64,000 nucleotides of DNA from Shewanella electrica (GTDB lineage: Bacteria > Pseudomonadota > Gammaproteobacteria > Enterobacterales > Shewanellaceae): positions 62,001-126,000 of the forward strand of contig NZ_JAKOGG010000005.1 in assembly GCF_022321485.1 (NCBI RefSeq), read 5' to 3'. Under the pieces are notes generated by a model. The model did not search any database, was not told the DNA's origin, and saw nothing but the letters and a program-made list of their open reading frames with translations. A program made the position numbers and the translations under genes. Within the stretch, counting starts at the first letter, position 1. Every line of letters starts with the position of its first letter. Positions 42,197-51,570 of this stretch are shown here, piece by piece.

Positions 42197-43861
42197 ATGT
42201 GTTCGATTTTTGCCATTCTTGATATTCAGTCTGATGCGGCGTCACTGCGGCAAGTTGCCCTAGAAATGTCCAAACTCATGCGTCACCGCGGCCCAGATTG
42301 GTCCGGTATCTACACCTCGGATAAAGCGATTCTAGTGCACGAGCGTTTAGCCATTGTCGATATTGAGCACGGCGCACAACCGCTGTATAGCGAAGACGGC
42401 AGCATAGTGTTAGCGGTGAATGGCGAAATCTACAACCACAAAGAATTGAAAGCTAAATTGGGTGATAAATACCGCTACCAAACCAACTCTGACTGCGAAG
42501 TGATTCTGGCGCTGTACCAAGAATACGGTTGTGAGTTTCTCGACATGCTCAACGGCATCTTTGCCTTCGTGTTGTATGACGAGAAAAAACAACAATTCCT
42601 GATTGGTCGTGACCATATCGGCATTATCCCGCTATATACCGGTCGCGATGCTGCGGGTAACTTCTATGTCGCATCAGAAATGAAAGCCTTGATGCCAGTA
42701 TGTAAAACCGTTGAAGTGTTCAAACCAGGCCAGTATTTCTTGAGTGGCGCTGCTGCACCGGTGACCTACTATCAACGCGAATGGCGTGACTACGACGCCG
42801 TTAAAGACAACGCGGCCAGTGTTGCAGAGCTGCGTAGCGCGCTGGAGGCCGCAGTAAAACGCCAATTGATGTCAGACGTACCTTACGGCGTACTGCTTTC
42901 CGGTGGTTTAGATTCCTCGGTGATCTCGGCGATCACCCAGACGTTTGCTAAACATCGTATTGAAGATAACGACCAATCTAACGCATGGTGGCCACAACTG
43001 CACTCATTCGCGGTTGGTTTAAAAGGCGCGCCAGATCTGATTGCCGCCCAAAAAGTGGCGGATGCCATTGGCACTATCCACCATGAAATTAACTTCACCT
43101 TCCAAGAAGGTTTAGATGCCATCAAAGACGTGATTTATCACTTGGAAACTTACGACGTCACCACCATTCGTGCAGCCACACCTATGTATTTGATGGCACG
43201 TAAAATCAAAGCCATGGGCATCAAAATGGTGTTGTCGGGTGAAGGTTCTGATGAGTTATTTGGCGGCTATTTGTACTTCCATAAAGCGCCAAACGCTCAA
43301 GCATTCCATGAAGAATTGATCCGTAAGCTAGATAAACTGAACCTGTACGATTGCCTGCGCGCCAACAAAGCGATGGCGGCTTGGGGCTTGGAAGCACGTG
43401 TGCCCTTCCTCGACAAAGAATTTATGGATGTGGCGATGCGCCTCAACCCACAAGCGAAAATGTCTGGCAACGGTAAAATTGAGAAGCATATTCTGCGCGA
43501 AGCATTTGAGCATGCATTGCCCGCCGAAGTGGCATGGCGTCAAAAAGAACAATTCAGCGATGGTGTAGGTTATTCGTGGATTGATGGCTTAAAAGCACAC
43601 GCCGCAGAACTGGTCGATGATAAAGAGCTGGCGAATGCGCATTTCCGCTTCCCTTACAACACGCCAGAAACCAAAGAAGCGTATTTCTACCGCTGTTTCT
43701 TTGAAGAGCTGTTCCCACTGGAGTCTGCGGCACAAACGGTACCGGGCGGCAAATCGGTAGCCTGCTCAACACCCGAAGCTCTGGCTTGGGATGCAAGCTT
43801 CCAAACGATGGCAGATCCTTCGGGTCGTTCGGTGCGTTCTGTACACGCTGATGCCTACTAA
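42197..43861 (+). CDS. asnB: Asparagine synthase B (glutamine-hydrolysing)
   Basis: A 554-residue enzyme making Asn from Asp, ATP and glutamine. Start MCSIFAILDI puts the nucleophile Cys at residue 2 as needed for the glutaminase domain; RHRGPDWSG and AVNGEIYNH follow. The synthetase domain has the PP-loop VLLSGGLDSSVIS and GEGSDELFGGYLYFHKAP. The start at ATG 42197 has GGAG about ten bases upstream. Single gene, with a bidirectional terminator after it. Confidence 0.97.
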   Translation: MCSIFAILDIQSDAASLRQVALEMSKLMRHRGPDWSGIYTSDKAILVHERLAIVDIEHGAQPLYSEDGSIVLAVNGEIYNHKELKAKLGDKYRYQTNSDCEVILALYQEYGCEFLDMLNGIFAFVLYDEKKQQFLIGRDHIGIIPLYTGRDAAGNFYVASEMKALMPVCKTVEVFKPGQYFLSGAAAPVTYYQREWRDYDAVKDNAASVAELRSALEAAVKRQLMSDVPYGVLLSGGLDSSVISAITQTFAKHRIEDNDQSNAWWPQLHSFAVGLKGAPDLIAAQKVADAIGTIHHEINFTFQEGLDAIKDVIYHLETYDVTTIRAATPMYLMARKIKAMGIKMVLSGEGSDELFGGYLYFHKAPNAQAFHEELIRKLDKLNLYDCLRANKAMAAWGLEARVPFLDKEFMDVAMRLNPQAKMSGNGKIEKHILREAFEHALPAEVAWRQKEQFSDGVGYSWIDGLKAHAAELVDDKELANAHFRFPYNTPETKEAYFYRCFFEELFPLESAAQTVPGGKSVACSTPEALAWDASFQTMADPSGRSVRSVHADAY

Positions 43862-43878
43862 TCCCTTGTACTACTAGC

Positions 43879-43906
43879 AAAAAAGGCGCTTTAAGCGCCT
43901 TTTTTA
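43879..43906. terminator. Bidirectional terminator after asnB
   Basis: AAAAAAGGCGC / GCGCCTTTTTT stem between convergent genes. Confidence 0.93.
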
Positions 43907-43932
43907 TGCGGTTGCCTCAGTAGCCGCTGCTG

Positions 43933-44142
43933 TCAGCGGCGAAAATACGGCGTTAACTCTGCCTGACGCGCACGACAGCGCACTAATATTTGCCGCTTCT
44001 CATCATCAGTTGCACGGTGCCAAGCAGTAATTTCAACCAAAGTACGGCCACAGCCTAAACAAACATCTTCATCGTTTAAGCAACAGTTGCGTACACAAGG
44101 GGAACGCAACGGATCATGACCGGATACTGGCTGTTCGCTCAT
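43933..44142 (-). CDS. DUF1289 family protein
   Basis: A 69-residue Cys-rich protein. The DUF1289 pattern SPCVRNCCLNDEDVCLGCGR holds five Cys in the first half, suggesting a metal or Fe-S site, followed by LVEITAWHRATDDEKR. Function unknown. Third gene of a unit with the tautomerase (3-bp gap) and the DUF445 gene. Confidence 0.88.
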   Translation of the reverse strand: MSEQPVSGHDPLRSPCVRNCCLNDEDVCLGCGRTLVEITAWHRATDDEKRQILVRCRARQAELTPYFRR

Positions 44143-44145
44143 GGT

Positions 44146-44475
44146 TTAACCTTTCACGTAACTCAGCGGCAGATCAAGCACCTCAACTGACAGACTAGCG
44201 TCAACCAATTCATTAACTGCATCAAACACACCTTGGCTGAGTGCACGCTTTTGCTCTTCAGTGCGGCCGGGCAGTAACCTGATACTGATATGCACAAAGT
44301 TATCGGCATCTGCGGCACCAAGATGAAAGAATTCATAGGCATGCGCACGGCTTTTAATGGCGATAGGATTAAACAAGCCGCTAGCCTCTGTCGCTTGATG
44401 GGCACATGACACTAACTTATTAATATCGACTTGCTGCGCTACCGCTTGGTTGTATTCAATAATCACATGAGGCAT
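44146..44475 (-). CDS. 5-carboxymethyl-2-hydroxymuconate delta-isomerase family protein
   Basis: A 109-residue tautomerase-superfamily protein. It begins MPHVIIEYN, so Pro1 after Met removal can serve as the catalytic base, and IRLLPGRTEEQKRALSQGVFD is typical of the CHMI (HpaF) family. In homoprotocatechuate breakdown the enzyme isomerises CHM, but no other gene of that pathway is nearby. The local role is therefore uncertain. It sits between DUF1289 and DUF445 genes. Confidence 0.82.
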   Translation of the reverse strand: MPHVIIEYNQAVAQQVDINKLVSCAHQATEASGLFNPIAIKSRAHAYEFFHLGAADADNFVHISIRLLPGRTEEQKRALSQGVFDAVNELVDASLSVEVLDLPLSYVKG

Positions 44476-44489
44476 GAGTTACTCCTAAC

Positions 44490-45233
44490 TTATAAGGTTT
44501 GAATGATGCCGCTGATCAGGCCAATTAAGCCACCAAAAATGCCACCCCAAACAACTAACCAACCTAAGTGGCGCCGAATCAACTGCTGTACTATCTCTTT
44601 CACCATCTGTGGCGTCAGTTCATCTAGACGCATCGCGACGATCTGTTCGATTTTAGCGCGTAGATGCAGCATGGTATCACTTTGCTGTAGCTGCTGTTTC
44701 AGCAAATCATTAAATTGCTCACCTTCTGCGATATCGGCTAGCGATTGCTGCATCTTCTCGATAAACGGTTGTTTTAGTGGTGTCAGCGCTTCCGCGCCGC
44801 CAAACATAGCTAACATACTGCCAAGCGAGGATTGCGCGACCGTCGCCACCAAGGCATCAAACGCCGGTGCTAAATCGATTTTATTGAGCATGCCGCCGAT
44901 ATCCAGCTTCGGGGCAGCCGATTGCTCAAGGAAATTGTCGATATTCTGTTGATTAAAAAATTGCTCCATCATCATCGCGCTAATCGCCCGTTTGAATGCA
45001 TCAAAACGCGCAGGGATCACCCCTGAACCATAGAGGCCGGGCACCTTTTCAAACAACATGTAGATTGCGAGCCAGTTGGTCAGCGCACCGGACAAGGCAA
45101 ATAGCCCGATACTCACTAAAATATTCTGTTTAGAGACTAAGCCAATCACCAAAAACAACGCCGCAACGAGGTTGGTAATCAGACTAACATTCACCCGCAC
45201 TGGGCTAGATGCTTGAGACTGAGACAACACCAT
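44490..45233 (-). CDS. DUF445 family membrane protein
   Basis: A 247-residue protein with two N-terminal membrane segments (about residues 18-34 and 38-58), a long helical middle, and a C-terminal membrane segment (LVVWGGIFGGLIGLISGI). ALTNWLAIYMLFEKVPGLYGSGVIP is the family signature. Function unknown. AGGAG lies only one base before the ATG at 45233, so the real start may be GTG (codon 2) or TTG (codon 3). First gene of the unit with the tautomerase and DUF1289 genes. Confidence 0.82.
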   Translation of the reverse strand: MVLSQSQASSPVRVNVSLITNLVAALFLVIGLVSKQNILVSIGLFALSGALTNWLAIYMLFEKVPGLYGSGVIPARFDAFKRAISAMMMEQFFNQQNIDNFLEQSAAPKLDIGGMLNKIDLAPAFDALVATVAQSSLGSMLAMFGGAEALTPLKQPFIEKMQQSLADIAEGEQFNDLLKQQLQQSDTMLHLRAKIEQIVAMRLDELTPQMVKEIVQQLIRRHLGWLVVWGGIFGGLIGLISGIIQTL

Positions 45234-45440
45234 ACTCCTACTGTAATAACAAACATCGCTATGTTAACCGCGGCATACCACGAGTCAACTTAGCCATGCT
45301 GATTTAAAATCAATCACCTACACCTTTGTACAGGTTTTGCTTTGTCGCCATCCACCAGCCACAGCGCTTTACTGATAAATCCTGTGCACCTAACGGCTTA
45401 AGTCGCTATGATGCTGTATCGCCTAAGCCTAAGGGATTGA

Positions 45441-45884
45441 ATGACTCCTGTGAAAACCTTTTTAAATTTGTCACTATCACTATGCGCCATTGCCGCCATC
45501 ACCGGCTGTGCGGGCAACACAGAATTGCCACCTTTGGGACCTGTTACCGATGCATTTAGCACGCAAATTCTCAGCGATGGCACCAAGATGTTTACCTACC
45601 GCATCGACATGAAGCGAAGCCATGCAAGTGCAATGGCACCTGATTACGGTCAATTGACCAACATGAGTCGTAACCGCAACAGTCGCCGCCAAGATAGCGG
45701 ACCGAGTTTACTTGAGTTACACATGGTAGAAAACGTCAAACAGCTAATAAAACAAACGGGTTATTGTGCTGACAACTATTATGAATTATCACGCATGGTA
45801 ATGAGAGAGCACGCAGAGTTGCGCGGCGAGTGTTATGAAGGCGCGAGTGCTGAAGATAAAACAAAATTCCCGAATAAAGAGTAA
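45441..45884 (+). CDS. Uncharacterised lipoprotein (147 aa)
   Basis: I do not recognise this protein. It has a clear lipoprotein signal (ITGC, Cys at residue 23), a region TKMFTYRIDMKRSHA, a basic Asn/Arg stretch (NMSRNRNSRRQD), and a C-terminal helical part with two Cys (GYCADNYYELSRM and RGECYEG) that may form a disulfide in the periplasm. Single gene, with a terminator shared with csp. Confidence 0.75.
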   Translation: MTPVKTFLNLSLSLCAIAAITGCAGNTELPPLGPVTDAFSTQILSDGTKMFTYRIDMKRSHASAMAPDYGQLTNMSRNRNSRRQDSGPSLLELHMVENVKQLIKQTGYCADNYYELSRMVMREHAELRGECYEGASAEDKTKFPNKE

Positions 45885-45923
45885 CACTCTTAAATTAAAC
45901 TTAATTATTCAGATTTTCGGCAA

Positions 45924-45959
45924 TAAAAAAACGCGGAACTTTTCAGCGCCGCGTTTTTA
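45924..45959. terminator. Bidirectional terminator between the lipoprotein gene and csp
   Basis: AAAAACGCGG / CCGCGTTTTT stem with a 12-nt loop, between convergent genes. Confidence 0.85.
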
Positions 45960-45977
45960 AGAAACTGTCAGTCAGTC

Positions 45978-46187
45978 TTAGCCGATAATTTGAACGTTCT
46001 CAGCTTGAGGACCTTTCTGGCCTTGAGTTACAGTGAAGCTAACTTTTTGACCTTCGTCCAGAGTTTTGAAACCGTCAGCTACGATAGCGCGGAAGTGAAC
46101 GAAAACGTCTGGGCCCGCTTCTTGAGCGATAAAGCCGAAACCTTTGTCAGAGTTAAACCACTTAACAACACCAGTTACTTGAGACAT
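45978..46187 (-). CDS. CspA-type cold-shock protein
   Basis: A 69-residue single cold-shock domain with RNP1 KGFGFI and RNP2 VFVHF; an RNA/DNA chaperone. It begins [16 protein letters not shown]. The codon choice (few rare codons) fits high expression. Its leader carries an inverted repeat that pairs with the Shine-Dalgarno (see 46198-46270), so temperature-linked control of translation is possible. Single gene. Confidence 0.95.
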   Translation of the reverse strand: MSQVTGVVKWFNSDKGFGFIAQEAGPDVFVHFRAIVADGFKTLDEGQKVSFTVTQGQKGPQAENVQIIG

Positions 46188-46197
46188 AGTCTTAATT

Positions 46198-46270
46198 CCT
46201 GTAAATAAAACAATACGTAAGCCTTTGCGGCGGTGGAGCTGAAAATGCCGGTATTACTTATGTTTACAGG
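46198..46270 (-). promoter_or_regulatory. csp leader with Shine-Dalgarno-sequestering inverted repeat
   Basis: In the mRNA (minus strand), CCUGUAAA (46270-46263) is fully complementary to UUUACAGG (46205-46198). The second arm contains most of the Shine-Dalgarno (ACAGGA), 8-10 bases before the AUG. The 57-nt loop adds a weaker second stem (CAUAAG / CUUACG, one mismatch) and CGGC/GCCG. Such a fold could hide the ribosome site. Confidence 0.45.
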
Positions 46271-46420
46271 ACGACCCAGTCGAATTGAATACATAAAAAT
46301 AAGCCCAACTTTCAAGCTGCATTGACTATAAATCATTCCCACAATAAGTCAACTAACTTCAATGTTTACGCGAAACTTTCGCGCATATTTTGTATTAAAT
46401 ATTTATTGCAATTCGACTTT

Positions 46421-47224
46421 CTATTTAAGCCGTTCAAAAATATCGATTTTAAAATCTATTTCGCAAATTAATCCGTTCAACTTTAACGCATTTTTTTGTT
46501 GCTCAGTAAATTTCCAAGCGTACGGCGTCATTTGCAAAAAGGCGCCGCAAATGTCACTAGCGGGTAGATTCATGCTCCATTGCAACCGCTCTTCATGCAA
46601 CAGCTTAAACCCCGCTAAATTAGCCTCTCGCGCCGGATGCAATCTAGGCTGCTCATAAATAAGCTCTTTCACTGCAAAGTGGTGCTTAGGACCCGCTGAT
46701 ACATTGATGACAATGCCGTTATCGGCACAGATCCGTGCCAACTCATCATCGCTCCCCGGCGCAAAAATCCGCAACACTAAATCAGCGACACCATTGGCGA
46801 GTGGTAAATCAAAAGCGCTAGCGACAGTAAACTGAATATCGCGGTAACGTTTAGCGGCATAGCGTATTGCCGCGCGGGAGATATCAACCCCGATAAGGTC
46901 ATGCCCGACGTGCTGATGTAAAAGTGAAGTGTAGTAACCCTCACCGCACCCCACATCAACGGTGCACTGAGGTTTAAGCTTAAATTGCTCAATGAGCGTT
47001 AGAATCCGATCTATCAGTGGTTGATAATGACCGCTGTCTAAAAACAGTCGACGCGCCGCCATCATCTCTTTGTTATCGCCGGGATCTTTACTGTTTTTCT
47101 TGTTCACCGGCAGCAGATTGATGTAGCCCTCTTTAGCTACATCAAAGTGATGTCCCCGCGCGCAACACCATACATTGCTGCGGTGATCTAAAGGCTGCTG
47201 ACATACCGGGCACCGAAAATACAT
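46421..47224 (-). CDS. rlmA: 23S rRNA (guanine(745)-N1)-methyltransferase
   Basis: A 267-residue SAM-dependent methyltransferase that modifies G745 of 23S rRNA. It has the N-terminal zinc site (RCPVC, then CCARGHHFD), NLLPVNKKNSKDPGDN, SAM motif VDVGCGEGYYTSLL, and LVLRIFAP after the fold core. Gene ends in the csp upstream region. It lies 11 bp after the unknown gene 47236-48057, suggesting one operon. Confidence 0.93.
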   Translation of the reverse strand: MYFRCPVCQQPLDHRSNVWCCARGHHFDVAKEGYINLLPVNKKNSKDPGDNKEMMAARRLFLDSGHYQPLIDRILTLIEQFKLKPQCTVDVGCGEGYYTSLLHQHVGHDLIGVDISRAAIRYAAKRYRDIQFTVASAFDLPLANGVADLVLRIFAPGSDDELARICADNGIVINVSAGPKHHFAVKELIYEQPRLHPAREANLAGFKLLHEERLQWSMNLPASDICGAFLQMTPYAWKFTEQQKNALKLNGLICEIDFKIDIFERLK

Positions 47225-47235
47225 ATTTCACCTTG

Positions 47236-48057
47236 TTATTCTGCAAGCGAGATTTTGCTCTCATCGCTCACCATCATGTTCACTAACTGGGTTAGCTCAT
47301 CAGAAGCTAACATCTCATACAATGCCAAGCGCCGAGCGTCTTCCCGTCCGAGGCTACCATTGGCACTTTGCCCCAAGTTGCCGCGATCCATCGCAATACA
47401 ATAATGGCGATAAACCCACTGTCGTTTCGCCTCAAGTTGCTGCTGTAATTTATCAATGGTCTGCATCAAACTCGGGACTTGTTGCAACGCAGTTTGCGTA
47501 GCAAATGTCGTCAGTTCACTATTGACCTGCAACAGCTCACTCAGCTCTAACACCAGCTGATTGGGGGCGGCAGTATAATCAAATGGTTGGTTAAGTACAG
47601 CCTTGGCACGACTAATTGCAGTTGGCTCACTGGTGAGATATTGGTCTTGCTCAAGCGGCACTAAACTGAAATAAGGTGCGTCGAAATTCACCGCTAATAA
47701 CTGTGCCTGCGGATAAACGACGAGATCGATCCCCTGCCGCAACTGCGCAATACACGCACTCTTACTCACCTTTAATGCTTGGTACACCCGACAGCCTTGC
47801 CCAATACCGCGCACCACCGTAGCGGTGGGAAGTTGGTTCGCCGCGTCCAGCACCTCAGAATAAAAGCATGGATGCAATCGCAAGTTTAACGCCAGAACAT
47901 CTTGTTGCTCGCTTTGGCTGACGATGATTTCGCCAATAGCGGCGTTAGTAGCTTCTAACAACAGCAGATCATTGATACCTGCAATAGGTAATATTCTAAT
48001 ACGACAAGGCTGCAGCACATTAATTAACTGCGGTGTCGATAGTCGATATGGCAACAT
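47236..48057 (-). CDS. Uncharacterised protein (273 aa)
   Basis: I do not recognise this protein. It is soluble, without signal or membrane segment. The N-terminal half looks alpha/beta (RIRILPIAGINDLLLLEA, then IDLVVYPQAQLLAVNFDAPY). The C-terminal half is helical, with a probable coiled coil at about residues 180-212 (MQTIDKLQQQLEAKRQWVYR) and SLGREDARRLALYEML near the end. Positioned upstream of rlmA (11-bp gap) and divergent from sbcB (175 bp). Nothing in the sequence gives a function. Confidence 0.7.
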   Translation of the reverse strand: MLPYRLSTPQLINVLQPCRIRILPIAGINDLLLLEATNAAIGEIIVSQSEQQDVLALNLRLHPCFYSEVLDAANQLPTATVVRGIGQGCRVYQALKVSKSACIAQLRQGIDLVVYPQAQLLAVNFDAPYFSLVPLEQDQYLTSEPTAISRAKAVLNQPFDYTAAPNQLVLELSELLQVNSELTTFATQTALQQVPSLMQTIDKLQQQLEAKRQWVYRHYCIAMDRGNLGQSANGSLGREDARRLALYEMLASDELTQLVNMMVSDESKISLAE

Positions 48058-48232
48058 TCTAATCCATCAGAACTCATACAACATAATGCGATCACCATAC
48101 ACTTAATTGCGGCTTTTGGCGTCCCTGAATAACTTACTATTTGAATCAATTAGCAAAACGAAACGTCGGATTTTTTCACCCACTTTGGCAAAAGTGGTAG
48201 ACTGTCACAAATTTTCTGTATGAGTTGCAATT

Positions 48233-49648
48233 ATGACGCAAGCGCCGCACGGAGCGAGCATTTTTTGGCACGATTATGAAACATTCGGCGCCACCCCTGC
48301 CACCGATAGACCAGCGCAATTTGCCGGTATTCGTACCGATATGGATCTTAATATCATCGGTGAACCCGAAACCTTTTATTGCCAAATTGCTCCCGACTAC
48401 CTGCCTGCGCCAGAGGCGATTTTAATCACCGGCATCACGCCGCAACTTGCTAACAGTAAAGGCATGCCTGAAACCGAGTTTATGGGCAAAATTCACCAGT
48501 TGTTTAGTGTGCCCAACACCTGTGTTGCGGGTTACAACTCGCTGCGGTTTGACGATGAAGTGACCCGTTATGGTTTTTATCGCAACTTTATCGATCCCTA
48601 TGCCCGCGAATGGCAACACGGTAACTCTCGCTGGGACATTATCGATTTAGTGCGTGCTTGTTACGCTTTGCGTCCCGATGGTATCAATTGGCCGACACGC
48701 GAAGACGGCAGCCCAAGTTTTAAATTAGAACATCTGACCGCGGCCAATGGCTTGGGCCATGAAAAAGCCCACGATGCAATGTCAGATGTCTACGCCACCA
48801 TCTCGCTGGCAAAGCTGATTAAAGAGCGGCAACCGCGCCTGTTTGATTACTACTTTAATCTGCGCAAAAAGCAGCGCGCAGGCGAATTGATTGACGTGCT
48901 AAACATGACGCCACTGGTGCATGTCAGCTCAAAAATTCCCGCCAGCCAAGGCTGCGCCACCTTGATTGCGCCGTTGGCGTATCATCCAACCAATAAAAAC
49001 GCCATTATCTGCATCAATTTGGCGCTGGATGTACAACCGCTGCTCGATTTAGATGTAGAACAACTGCGTGAACGGATGTACACCGCCCGTGCGGATTTAG
49101 CCGAAGATGAACTGCCCGTCGGCATCAAGTTAGTGCATCTCAATAAATGCCCATTTATCGCGCCGGCGAAGACCCTTACCGATGAACGCGCAGCAGCGTT
49201 AGGTTTCGACAAAGCGTTCGCCCGCGAGCAGTTTAAACGCTTGAAGAATGCCCAATATGTGCGACAAAAGTTGACCGAGTTATTTGAGAGCGAATCATTT
49301 AAAGAGACCACTGATCCTGATGTGATGCTCTACTCTGGTGGATTTTTCTCGCCAGCAGATAAAGCCAAGATGGAGATGATCCGCAACACCGCACCGCAAA
49401 ACTTAGCGGCACTTGAGCTAAACTTTGACGATGCTCGCTTGCCCGAGATGCTGTTCCGCTACCGTGCGCGTAATTATCCCAACACTCTTAGCGATGCTGA
49501 AAACCGCAAGTGGGCGCAGTTCTGCCAACAACGTTTGAGTGACCCAGATTATGTGTTACGCATTGAAAACCTGTTGGAAGAAACTGCTGATAATGACAGC
49601 AAGCAAAAGTTGCTCAAGGCGTTGGTGCTTTACCTTCAGTCGCTTTAG
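48233..49648 (+). CDS. sbcB: Exodeoxyribonuclease I
   Basis: A 471-residue 3'-5' single-strand DNA exonuclease. The DnaQ-like site is intact: IFWHDYETFG (Exo I), GYNSLRFDDEVTRYG (Exo II) and KAHDAMSDVYAT (Exo III). SH3-like and C-terminal helical parts follow, as in E. coli SbcB (475 residues). Start ATG 48233. It lies 39 bp before cdd. Confidence 0.97.
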   Translation: MTQAPHGASIFWHDYETFGATPATDRPAQFAGIRTDMDLNIIGEPETFYCQIAPDYLPAPEAILITGITPQLANSKGMPETEFMGKIHQLFSVPNTCVAGYNSLRFDDEVTRYGFYRNFIDPYAREWQHGNSRWDIIDLVRACYALRPDGINWPTREDGSPSFKLEHLTAANGLGHEKAHDAMSDVYATISLAKLIKERQPRLFDYYFNLRKKQRAGELIDVLNMTPLVHVSSKIPASQGCATLIAPLAYHPTNKNAIICINLALDVQPLLDLDVEQLRERMYTARADLAEDELPVGIKLVHLNKCPFIAPAKTLTDERAAALGFDKAFAREQFKRLKNAQYVRQKLTELFESESFKETTDPDVMLYSGGFFSPADKAKMEMIRNTAPQNLAALELNFDDARLPEMLFRYRARNYPNTLSDAENRKWAQFCQQRLSDPDYVLRIENLLEETADNDSKQKLLKALVLYLQSL

Positions 49649-49687
49649 CTGCATCATGCTTATCCAATTCCGCTCGGATAATCGAAC

Positions 49688-50581
49688 ATGCAAGACAGAT
49701 TTATCAAGCAGATAAGCCTACTCCCGGCAGATTTAGCCAATGAGTTAGTGCCGTTATTAAACCAGCAATTTTCTGGTCATCTTGATGCACAGCAGGTGGC
49801 TACCCTGCTGCAAAAAACCGGTTTAACTAAAGCCGAGTTGATGTTCCAACTGCTCAATATTGCTAAAGCATTAGCGCTAGCGCCTATCAGCCATTTTTAT
49901 GTTGGCGCGATCGCCGAAGGCAACAGTGGTGATATCTACATGGGCGCCAACATCGAGTTACCGGGCCGAGCCTTGTGTCATTCGGTACACGCGGAGCAGC
50001 ATGCCATTAGCCATGCGTGGTTGAGCGGTGAAAGCGGTATTCGCGACATCTGGATCAACGCCACACCATGCGGCCATTGTCGTCAATTTATGAACGAGCT
50101 TGTGGATGGCGGCAAGATCAACATCCATCTGCCGGATACCAAGGCGCAAACACTACAACACTATTTGCCTAACGGCTTTGGCCCGAAAGATCTGGGTATC
50201 CTGCAGCCATTAATGCAAAAGCAGCAGCATGAGCTGTATTGTGAAGACCATAATGATCCGCTGATCATCGAGGCACTTGACCACGCCAGCTTGAGCTATT
50301 CGCCTTACAGCCACAACCATAGCGCTGTGGTGTTGGAGATGGCCGATGGCCGCACCTACTCTGGCCGCTATGCTGAGAATGCGGCGTTTAACCCGAGTAT
50401 GATGCCAATGCAGATGGCGATAGCCAGTTTGGTGCGCCACAACCAAAGCTTTGCAGATATCAAGCGCGCATTGTTGGTTGAGTCATCCGTCGGGGAATTG
50501 TCATTAATTGATGTCAGTAGTGATGCATTGCTGTCGGTATCAGCAGTACCGCTAGAGCATATTGTCGCAGAGCCAGTCTAG
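49688..50581 (+). CDS. cdd: Cytidine deaminase
   Basis: A 297-residue homodimeric-type (E. coli-like, long) cytidine deaminase. Zinc site: [10 protein letters not shown] (His, catalytic Glu) and [10 protein letters not shown] (two Cys). The C-terminal half repeats the fold without zinc ligands, as expected in this class. On the same strand as sbcB and close to it, but functionally separate (pyrimidine salvage). A terminator follows. Confidence 0.97.
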   Translation: MQDRFIKQISLLPADLANELVPLLNQQFSGHLDAQQVATLLQKTGLTKAELMFQLLNIAKALALAPISHFYVGAIAEGNSGDIYMGANIELPGRALCHSVHAEQHAISHAWLSGESGIRDIWINATPCGHCRQFMNELVDGGKINIHLPDTKAQTLQHYLPNGFGPKDLGILQPLMQKQQHELYCEDHNDPLIIEALDHASLSYSPYSHNHSAVVLEMADGRTYSGRYAENAAFNPSMMPMQMAIASLVRHNQSFADIKRALLVESSVGELSLIDVSSDALLSVSAVPLEHIVAEPV

Positions 50582-50595
50582 CGACCCAGTGTCAT

Positions 50596-50632
50596 AAAAA
50601 ACGCAGGTCAGCATAGCTACCTGCGTTTTTTG
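50596..50632. terminator. Terminator between cdd and the dehydrogenase gene
   Basis: AAAAACGCAGGT / ACCTGCGTTTTT stem with a 10-12-nt loop, between convergent genes. Confidence 0.9.
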
Positions 50633-50668
50633 TTATCAGCGGTTATTCAAACGCTGGATGGCGTTAGA

Positions 50669-51547
50669 TTATTGCTGTTGGCACTTTTTCTGCCGCGCCA
50701 TCAAGCTCGAAGTATCCCAGCGATTACCGCCCATCGCCTGCACTTCGGCGTAAAACTGATCTACTAACGCAGTCAGCGGCAAGGTTGAGCCATTACGGCG
50801 CGCTTCATTCAACGCAATGCCTAAATCTTTGCGCATCCAATCGACGGCGAAACCAAAATCGTATTGGTCTTTGAGCATAGTTTGATAGCGGTTTTCCATC
50901 TGCCAGCTTTGAGCGGCCCCCTTGCTGATCACTTGCACCACTTTTTCACCATCAAGCCCAGCATTTTGGGCAAAGCTCAGCGCTTCTGACAAGCCTTGTA
51001 CGATGCCAGCGATACAGATTTGGTTAACCATTTTAGTCAACTGACCTGCGCCACTGTCGCCCATCAGCACGGCACTTTTAGCATAGCAATCGATGACCGG
51101 TTTTACCGCAGCAAATACTTCGGCATCGCCACCCGCCATCACCGTCAGCACGCCATTTTCTGCGCCAGCTTGTCCGCCAGAGACTGGCGCATCAATAAAA
51201 CTGATGTGTTTGTCGTCCAGCGCTTGCGCTAATTCGCGCGCCACATCCGCAGACGCAGTCGTATGGTCAACAAATACCGTATTGGCCGCCATGCCATGCA
51301 CCGCACCTTGGTCACCGAGTACCACTTGGCGCAGGTCATCATCGTTGCCGACACAACAAAATACAATTTCTTGTCCTGTTGCCGCTTCCGCCGGTGTGGC
51401 GCAACGGCGACCACCGTGTTGAGCTACCCACGCCTCAGCCTTCGCGCTGGAACGGTTGTATACCGTCACCTCATGCCCGTGCTTCAGCAAATGTCCCGCC
51501 ATAGGATAGCCCATGACACCCAATCCCAAAAACGCCACTTTAGCCAT
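50669..51547 (-). CDS. NAD(P)-dependent beta-hydroxyacid dehydrogenase (3-hydroxyisobutyrate dehydrogenase family)
   Basis: A 292-residue oxidoreductase. Rossmann motif FLGLGVMGYPMAGHLLKHGH at the N-terminus, substrate segment DAPVSGGQAGAENGVLTVMAGG, catalytic Lys in KMVNQICIAG, and cofactor/dimer helix KDLGIALNEA. It is close to the GarR/MmsB group; the substrate (tartronate semialdehyde, 3-hydroxyisobutyrate, succinate semialdehyde) cannot be fixed. No mmsA or glyoxylate genes nearby. It follows the thioesterase gene but a terminator lies between. Confidence 0.88.
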   Translation of the reverse strand: MAKVAFLGLGVMGYPMAGHLLKHGHEVTVYNRSSAKAEAWVAQHGGRRCATPAEAATGQEIVFCCVGNDDDLRQVVLGDQGAVHGMAANTVFVDHTTASADVARELAQALDDKHISFIDAPVSGGQAGAENGVLTVMAGGDAEVFAAVKPVIDCYAKSAVLMGDSGAGQLTKMVNQICIAGIVQGLSEALSFAQNAGLDGEKVVQVISKGAAQSWQMENRYQTMLKDQYDFGFAVDWMRKDLGIALNEARRNGSTLPLTALVDQFYAEVQAMGGNRWDTSSLMARQKKCQQQ

Positions 51548-51570
51548 TGGAAGTCCTTATCTAATATCGG

